DNA from: Alphaproteobacteria bacterium
GTDB taxonomy: Bacteria; Pseudomonadota; Alphaproteobacteria; Micropepsales; Micropepsaceae
Assembly: GCA_015654635.1 (NCBI GenBank)
Contig: JAATGP010000025.1
Span: 1-64,000 of the forward strand
Direction: 5' to 3'
Length of the DNA stretch: 64,000 nt
Part shown: positions 58,739 through 64,000 of the stretch, piece by piece
Position numbering within the stretch: the first letter of the stretch is position 1
Layout of the letters: the number at the start of each line of letters is the position of its first letter
Notes under the pieces: generated by a model
Database searches by the model: none
Told to the model about the DNA's origin: nothing
The model's input: only the letters and a program-made list of their open reading frames with translations
Made by a program: the position numbers and the translations under genes

Positions 58739-60394
58739 ATGTATCGCTATGACGAGTTCGACGCCGCTTTTGTGCGCGAGCGCACCGAGCAATTTCGCTA
58801 TCAAGTCGAACGCCGCCTGAAGGGCGAGCTTAACGAAGACCAGTTCAAGCCCTTCCGCCTGATGAATGGGCTCTATCTGCAGCTGCACGCTTACATGCTG
58901 CGGGTAGCGGTACCCTATGGCACGCTGTCGGCGCCGCAACTATCCATGCTCGCCCATATCGCGCGCAAATATGACAAGGGCTATGGCCATTTCACCACCC
59001 GCCAGAACATCCAATACAATTGGCCCAAGCTGAAAGACGTGCCCGATATTCTGGCCGAGCTGGCGACGGTTGAGATGCATGCCATCCAGACCAGCGGCAA
59101 TTGCATTCGCAACGTCACTGCCGATCACTTTGCGGGCGCCGCCGCCGATGAGATCGAAGATCCCAGGCCCGTAGCGGAAATCGTCCGCCAATGGTCAAGT
59201 CTCCATCCCGAATTCACCTTCCTGCCGCGCAAATTCAAAGTGGCAGTGTCGGGTAGCCCGCACGATCGCGCGGCACTGAAATTCCATGACCTTGCGATTG
59301 AGGTTGTCAAGAATGAAGCTAGCCGCGTCGGCTATCGCATAACGATCGGCGGCGGCTTGGGGCGCACGCCTTACATCGGCTATGTCACCGGCGATTTCGT
59401 CGAAAAGCCCGATCTGCTGAGCTTTCTGGAAGCCGTCCTGCGCGTCTACAATGAGAACGGCCGCCGGGACAACATCTATAAGGCGCGTATCAAAATCCTC
59501 GCCCACAGTCTCGGCGAGGCCGAAATGCGCGAGCGGGTGTTGCGCGAATTCATCGAGATCAAGCGCGCCGGAACGCTGCAGGTACCGCAAGAAGAGCAGG
59601 CCCGCATCGAAGCCTATTTCGCGCCGCCGGAATTTGAAGCGTTGCAAGATACGGCGCTGCCGGCGGACGGCGCGCTGGGCCAATGGATCACCTCCAATGT
59701 CCATAAGCATCGCGCCCCCGGCTATGTCCTGGCCACGATCTCGCTCAAACCCATTGGCGGCGTGCCGGGCGATATCAGCCATGAGCAGCTGGATGGTGTG
59801 GCAGCGCTGATGGAGGAATTTGGCTACGGCGAGATCCGCGCCAGCCATGAGCAGAATCTGGTGCTGCCGCATGTGAAACAAAGCGATCTGCCCGCCATCT
59901 TTGCGCGGCTTGAGGCGCTGGGTTTGGCGACGCCCAATGCCGGGCTGATCAGCGACATCATCTGCTGTCCGGGCCTGGATTATTGCGACCTTGCCAATGC
60001 CCGCTCCATTCCGGTGGCGCAGAAGATCGCGACACGCTTTGCCGACGGCAAGCGCCAGCACGACATTGGCGAACTCAAGATCAAGATCAGCGGCTGCATC
60101 AATGCCTGCGGCCATCATCACGCCGGCCATATCGGCATTCTGGGCGTCGACAAGAAGGGCGTCGAATTCTATCAGCTCCAGCTTGGCGGTTCGGCGGCAG
60201 AGGATGCCTCCATCGGCGACATTATGGGCCCCGGCTTTGCCGAGGACGAGATTGTCGATGCGGTCGAACGTGTGGTCGATCTTTACGTCACGCTGCGCCG
60301 CCCCGGCGAGCGCTTCCTCGACACCTACCGCCGGATCGGGATGGAGCCGTTCAAGAACATCGCCTATCAGGAGCAACTCCATGCCGCTCATTAA
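58739..60394 (+). CDS. cysI: Sulfite reductase hemoprotein (nitrite/sulfite reductase)
   Basis: 551 residues. Ferredoxin-like half-domains with the siroheme-[4Fe-4S] ligands in CCPGLDYCDLANARS and ISGCINACGHHHAGHIG. The N-terminal HFTTRQNIQYNWPKL and SGNCIRNVTADHFAG are family motifs. It reduces sulfite to sulfide with six electrons. It is coupled to the preceding DUF2849 gene and overlaps the DUF934 gene by 14 bases. Confidence 0.96.
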   Translation: MYRYDEFDAAFVRERTEQFRYQVERRLKGELNEDQFKPFRLMNGLYLQLHAYMLRVAVPYGTLSAPQLSMLAHIARKYDKGYGHFTTRQNIQYNWPKLKDVPDILAELATVEMHAIQTSGNCIRNVTADHFAGAAADEIEDPRPVAEIVRQWSSLHPEFTFLPRKFKVAVSGSPHDRAALKFHDLAIEVVKNEASRVGYRITIGGGLGRTPYIGYVTGDFVEKPDLLSFLEAVLRVYNENGRRDNIYKARIKILAHSLGEAEMRERVLREFIEIKRAGTLQVPQEEQARIEAYFAPPEFEALQDTALPADGALGQWITSNVHKHRAPGYVLATISLKPIGGVPGDISHEQLDGVAALMEEFGYGEIRASHEQNLVLPHVKQSDLPAIFARLEALGLATPNAGLISDIICCPGLDYCDLANARSIPVAQKIATRFADGKRQHDIGELKIKISGCINACGHHHAGHIGILGVDKKGVEFYQLQLGGSAAEDASIGDIMGPGFAEDEIVDAVERVVDLYVTLRRPGERFLDTYRRIGMEPFKNIAYQEQLHAAH

Positions 60395-60869
60395 GGACGG
60401 CCAGATTGCCGAAGACCTCTATATCGCGGTGGCCGACGATGTGCCGCTGCCAGAAGGCCCAGTGATCGTCTCTCTGAAGCGGCTGCGGGCCGAACGCGAG
60501 ACTTTGCTGGGGCGCAATCAGAAACTCGGGGTCAAACTGTCGTCTGAAGAATCGCCGGAGAACCTCGGCAGCGATCTCGACCGCCTGTCGCTGGTGGTGC
60601 TCGAATTTCCCAAATTCCGCGATGGACGCCCCTTCTCTTGGGCGCGCATCTTGCGCACGCGGCTGCGCTTTACCGGTGAAGTGCGGGCCAGCGGCGATTT
60701 TCTCTATGACCAGATCGCCTTTCTGGTGCGCGTGGGTTTCGATGCCTTTGCGCTACCGTCCGCCATCCCGCCGACGCTTTTCCAGCGGGCTTTAAGCGAA
60801 ATGAGTCTTGTCTACCAACCCGCGGCGGACGGCCGTAAGACCATCCGGCAGCTACGCAGCGGGCAGTAG
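60381..60869 (+). CDS. DUF934 protein of the sulfite reductase operon
   Basis: 162 residues from the ATG at 60381 inside the cysI end: MPLIKDGQIAEDLYI, then LSLVVLEFPKFRDGRPFSWARILRTRLRFTGEVRASGDFLYDQI, the hallmark of DUF934. It accompanies cysI/cysH across proteobacteria and is thought to help sulfite reductase. cysH, which often follows, is not here. Confidence 0.94.
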   Translation: MPLIKDGQIAEDLYIAVADDVPLPEGPVIVSLKRLRAERETLLGRNQKLGVKLSSEESPENLGSDLDRLSLVVLEFPKFRDGRPFSWARILRTRLRFTGEVRASGDFLYDQIAFLVRVGFDAFALPSAIPPTLFQRALSEMSLVYQPAADGRKTIRQLRSGQ

Positions 60870-60990
60870 GGCGCTCAAAACTGTCGCCGCCGCGAAGCTT
60901 TGCACCAAGAATTACGGCGATTTCAGCCCGCCCCGAGACGGAGGGTCACCTGCCAGCCGTTCAATCCCTGACATCAACAGGGAGACCCCT

Positions 60991-61557
60991 ATGAAATTCG
61001 TCCTTGCGGCCCTCACCGCCGTTGCACTGGCCGCCCCTTTGGCATTGGCCCAGGACATGCCAGCGCATCCCGGCAAGGCGGGCGACTGGAAGGCCGAACA
61101 CGCCCGCCATCATGGCGAGATGTGCAACAATCTGTATGCCCACGCGGTCGGTAAACTGGCCGAGCTGGACGTACAGCTAAAGCTGACCAGCGTGCAAAAG
61201 CCCCTGTTCGAGCGCTGGAAAAACGTCAAGCTGACCGCGGTAAAGGCCCACGCCGCCAAATGCGCGACGATGACACCGCCCGACGGCGAGGTCTCCCTCG
61301 TGGAGCGCAGCAAGCTCAGGATCGCCATGCTGGAAGCCCATCTGGCGGATATGAAAGCCGAACAGCCCGCCCTCGAAGCTCTGGTCGGTTCGCTCGACAA
61401 GGACCAGCAGGAAACCTTGAAACGCGCCGGTCGCCACGCCGCGATGATGCGGATGCATTTTGGTGAGCGGATGATGGAACACCGCGGCACCATGGGCGTT
61501 CATAGAGGTGCGCCCATGGGTGATCGCCCCGATCATCAGGACGGCGCCTCAGACTAA
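60991..61557 (+). CDS. Spy/LTXXQ-family periplasmic protein
   Basis: 188 residues, ATG at 60991 with GGGAG upstream and a signal peptide ending ALA. The helical body has ELDVQLKLTSVQKPLFERW (LTxxQ motif), two conserved-looking Cys (EMCNN, AAKCATM) and a His/Met-rich tail. Likely a periplasmic chaperone or metal-responsive protein. It is 121 bases after DUF934 and may have its own promoter. Confidence 0.8.
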   Translation: MKFVLAALTAVALAAPLALAQDMPAHPGKAGDWKAEHARHHGEMCNNLYAHAVGKLAELDVQLKLTSVQKPLFERWKNVKLTAVKAHAAKCATMTPPDGEVSLVERSKLRIAMLEAHLADMKAEQPALEALVGSLDKDQQETLKRAGRHAAMMRMHFGERMMEHRGTMGVHRGAPMGDRPDHQDGASD

Positions 61558-61679
61558 GTTACCCTGCTCGCTACGCCCCTCTCCGCGAGCAGGCCGGGGA
61601 CCTGGGTTCCAGCCCAAAGCGGTTCGCCCCCCGTACCGCGACAACACTCAGGTCCCCATTCTTCCCCTGCCGTGGCCGT

Positions 61680-62426
61680 CTAAAGGCTGGCGGCGGTCCT
61701 ATTTGTGCGGTCGGCCTGCTGTTTCCAGGCTGTAGCATTTACGCCGAACAGCACCAGCCATAACGCCAAGACCGCCTCGCCCAGGATGCCAACGCCCATA
61801 ATCAAATGGGCAACCGCAGGCGTAAGCCCGATTCCCAGGAACACCGCGCCCACCCAGGCGAGCCATCCCAAGCTGGCGAGCATCAGCAAGACCCCAAGCA
61901 GACGCGGCAGGAAGCGCGAAGCCCAGACGAGGTAGCCTGCCAGAAACAAAAAGCAGGCAAAGAAGACGAGGGCGATATCATAGACTTGGTTGAACATGCG
62001 CAGCGCAACCAGGCACAGCGCCTGAAGCTGATCCGGTCGAAAGGCCGCCAATGACGGCCCTCCCTGTAGCAGCAGAAGCGGAAGGATGGCGTTTGCGACA
62101 TTGGCCGCCCCGATAAAGCAGCCAGCGAAGCTGAAGCTCGCCGCAATCAGGGCCACCGGCCGGTTCACAGGTTTGAGCAAAACATAAAGCAGAGCCGTCA
62201 AGGCGAGATAGGCGGCGAAGCCCGCAAGCTCCGTAACCACCGTCAACCGGTAAAGCCTCTCGTTGGCTAGGATGTGAGCGGCAGTCAGAGCGGGATCGCC
62301 GGGAACCACCATGGCGGCGCGTTGAGCCAGGGGCACGGCGGCGGCGAAATATAAAAGATAAACAGCGCCTGTAATCCGCGCAAAGAGACGTGGAGACGTT
62401 TCCAAAAATCCACCTGCCGCAGCCAT
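61680..62426 (-). CDS. DUF4386 membrane protein
   Basis: 248 residues, about seven membrane spans. The family look is clear: SPRLFARITGAVYLLYFAAA, LYRLTVVTELAGFAAYLALTALLYVLLKPV and MGVGILGEAVLALWLVLFGVN. The function is unknown. Confidence 0.85.
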   Translation of the reverse strand: MAAAGGFLETSPRLFARITGAVYLLYFAAAVPLAQRAAMVVPGDPALTAAHILANERLYRLTVVTELAGFAAYLALTALLYVLLKPVNRPVALIAASFSFAGCFIGAANVANAILPLLLLQGGPSLAAFRPDQLQALCLVALRMFNQVYDIALVFFACFLFLAGYLVWASRFLPRLLGVLLMLASLGWLAWVGAVFLGIGLTPAVAHLIMGVGILGEAVLALWLVLFGVNATAWKQQADRTNRTAASL

Positions 62427-62603
62427 TTGGTTCTTTCCCGATCCGTAGGGTCATAATACGCCGTGGATGGGATCATAAATCCGCAACCCTGTCACTTGGC
62501 GGCATGAATGGATCTGCGCCGCCCCTTGTTCGCGCCCGCATGAACCTCTTGACCCCCACCCCCCTCTGCCCCATGTAACGCGCGCAATTTTGGGGCAGCG
62601 CCG

Positions 62604-63785
62604 ATGAACGCTCCTGTGCCGACGGTTTTGGCGGGCAAAGATATCCCGCTCTATTCCTCCATTCCGGAGGCGATTGCGGCGCTCAGGCCGATCGAGCCGG
62701 TCTATGTGCTGCTGCCGCATAAGTTCAAAGCCGCCGCCGAGCGTTTCCTCACCGGCTTTCCCGGCACCCCGATGTATGCCGTCAAAGCCAATCCCTTGCC
62801 GCAGGCGATGGATCTGGTCTGGGCCTCAGGCATCCGCCATTTCGACACCGCCTCGCTCGGCGAAGTGCGCATGGTCAAAGAGCGTTTCCCCAGCGCCGTC
62901 TGCCATTTCATGGCCCCGGTGCGCCTGCCCGGCCATGCCAAAGCCGCCTTCGAGCAATACGGCGTCACCGATTTCGTGGTCGATTGCGAGTTCGAACTCG
63001 ACAAGCTGCTGCGCGAAGTGCCCGACCACAAAAGCTTGCGCATTTTCGTGCGGCTGGCGGCGCAGCTCGGCGGGGCGCTTTTAGAACTTTCCTCCAAATT
63101 CGGCACCAACCCGGAGGAAGGCGCCAAGCTGCTGAAACGCATCGTCGCGGCCGGCGCAGCCCCCGCCATGACTTTCCATGTCGGTTCGCAATGCGTTTCG
63201 CCCTTTTCCTATGCCCAAGCAGTCGAGATCGTCCGCCGCACCATCGACAGAGCAGGCGTCACGATTGCGGCGCTCGACATCGGCGGCGGCTTCCCGGCCC
63301 CATATCTGAACAACGAGCTGCCGCCTTACCTCTGGTATTTCGACACCATCAAAGAGGCGCTGGCCACGTTGGACATGCCCGATCTGCCGCTGCTCTGCGA
63401 GCCGGGCCGGGCCCTGGTCGCCGAAGGCATGTCGCTGATCACCCAAGTGGTGCTCCGCAAAGGTGACCGGCTCTATATCAATGACGGCCCCTACGGCAGC
63501 TTCGATGAGCTGACCCTGCCGGGTTTCGACGTCGATTACCCCTCGAGCACCTACCGTGTCAGCCAGGCTGGCAAGGCCGAGCCCCTGATCGGCGCTGTCC
63601 ACCCCTACCGCGTCTATGGCCCCACTTGCGATACGCTGGATGTGCTGCCGCGGCCGCAAATGCTGCCCGCCTCTATCGCCGCGGGCGATTTCATCGTCTT
63701 CGATTCCATGGGCTCCTACACCGTGGCCGTGCGCACCACCTTCAACGGCTTTTTCCCGGATACCTGGATCCAGATCGGGCAATAA
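62604..63785 (+). CDS. PLP-dependent ornithine/lysine-type decarboxylase (fold type III)
   Basis: 393 residues. The PLP Lys lies in MYAVKANPLP, then HFDTASLGEV, FHVGSQCVSP, the phosphate-binding DIGGGFPAPY, CEPGRALVAEG and the catalytic Cys in YGPTCDTLDVL. It makes putrescine or cadaverine for polyamine synthesis. Length and motifs are those of the eukaryote-like ODC group of alphaproteobacteria. A nested palindrome follows the stop. Confidence 0.94.
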   Translation: MNAPVPTVLAGKDIPLYSSIPEAIAALRPIEPVYVLLPHKFKAAAERFLTGFPGTPMYAVKANPLPQAMDLVWASGIRHFDTASLGEVRMVKERFPSAVCHFMAPVRLPGHAKAAFEQYGVTDFVVDCEFELDKLLREVPDHKSLRIFVRLAAQLGGALLELSSKFGTNPEEGAKLLKRIVAAGAAPAMTFHVGSQCVSPFSYAQAVEIVRRTIDRAGVTIAALDIGGGFPAPYLNNELPPYLWYFDTIKEALATLDMPDLPLLCEPGRALVAEGMSLITQVVLRKGDRLYINDGPYGSFDELTLPGFDVDYPSSTYRVSQAGKAEPLIGAVHPYRVYGPTCDTLDVLPRPQMLPASIAAGDFIVFDSMGSYTVAVRTTFNGFFPDTWIQIGQ

Positions 63786-63791
63786 CATTGC

Positions 63792-63855
63792 CTTTCCTCT
63801 CCCGCTATCCGAGCGGCGCGGTGCTCTGCATGCAGAGCACCGCAGGAGAGGAAAG
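63792..63855. repeat. Nested palindromes after the decarboxylase gene
   Basis: The outer arms CTTTCCTCTCC (63792-63802) and GGAGAGGAAAG (63845-63855) are perfect complements. Inside are a small CGCT/AGCG hairpin and a perfect 26-bp palindrome at 63818-63843. The whole could fold as a branched cruciform. No U-tract follows it. Confidence 0.7.
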
Positions 63856-63953
63856 AGCCAAGGGCTCGTTCGGAATTGCAAAAACGACGCGGCGCAAGGC
63901 CAACAAAAGCTTAACGCCTGCTGCTGTAGTCTGATCTGGCGGGAGGGGCTGAT

Positions 63954-64000
63954 ATGGTAGCCGCCAAAGAGCAGCTTGGACATTTGCTGGTGCTGGTTGC
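63954..64000 (+). CDS. Start of an unidentified gene, cut by the window edge
   Basis: The ATG at 63954 has GGGAGG 7 bases upstream; the first residues read MVAAKEQLGHLLVLV. Too little is present for a family. It follows the decarboxylase gene by 168 bases. Confidence 0.5.
   Translation, partial: MVAAKEQLGHLLVLV

Noticed and set aside
1-64000. CRISPR arrays, rRNA genes or insertion sequences
   Set aside because: No regularly spaced repeats, rRNA sequence or transposase motifs were found on reading both strands.

Overview
The window is GC-rich DNA of a free-living alphaproteobacterium. The indicators are a complete structural cluster of the Rhodobacter-type gene transfer agent (GTA), the DUF2849-CysI-DUF934 sulfite reductase arrangement, many TonB/FecIR and two-component genes, and dense short palindromic repeats. 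Secreted plant-glycan enzymes (a GH93-like propeller and a GH9 enzyme) suggest a soil or plant-litter saprotroph, perhaps near Rhizomicrobium/Micropepsales. The genus is inference; only the class is well supported.

Layout. 1-8.0 kb (minus): a glycan uptake locus, read in the order ECF sigma factor, FecR anti-sigma, TonB-dependent receptor with an STN module, GH93-like exo-glycosidase, mutarotase. The mutarotase frame runs without a stop into a further secreted segment at the window edge. 8.3-8.5 kb: tRNA-Gly(GCC) with its terminator. 8.6-16.5 kb (minus): glnE, a metallo-beta-lactamase-fold lactonase-like protein, an OmpR/EnvZ-type pair and a DegP-type protease. 16.9-24.0 kb: a family III CoA-transferase-like protein that seems to lack its catalytic Asp, two proteins of unknown function, a PepSY/response-regulator/histidine-kinase operon, and divergent to it two tandem RcnB-like periplasmic proteins.

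24.1-40.9 kb: the GTA region. A GTA-type holin comes first, then a truncated acyltransferase, then genes g15 to g1 in reverse order on the minus strand (host-specificity, NlpC/P60, hub, distal tail, tape measure, tail assembly chaperones, tail tube, DUF3168, head closure, connector, capsid, protease, small membrane protein, portal, large and small terminase). The tail chaperone pair carries a textbook -1 ribosomal slippage heptamer (CCCTTTC) exactly at the overlap, where the second gene has no start codon of its own for its conserved N-terminus. g15 is damaged: it has an internal frameshift and its 3' end is fused tail-to-tail to the truncated acyltransferase. Four non-canonical genes sit in the cluster: a secreted 209-aa protein, a tandem pair of GrlR-like proteins and a small membrane protein. 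A perfect 17-bp palindrome lies upstream of g1.

41-64 kb: mixed chromosomal genes. These include an AmpG-like permease, Spy/LTXXQ-like proteins, a VOC protein divergent from a MarR regulator with a shared palindrome, a B12-radical SAM protein, a GDT1-type cation exporter, an AbrB-family permease, a class A penicillin-binding protein, hybrid cluster protein Hcp with an NsrR-like operator, a GH9 glycosidase, an APC permease, the sulfite reductase operon, and an ornithine/lysine-type decarboxylase.

All family calls come from reading motifs in the translations; no database search was run.
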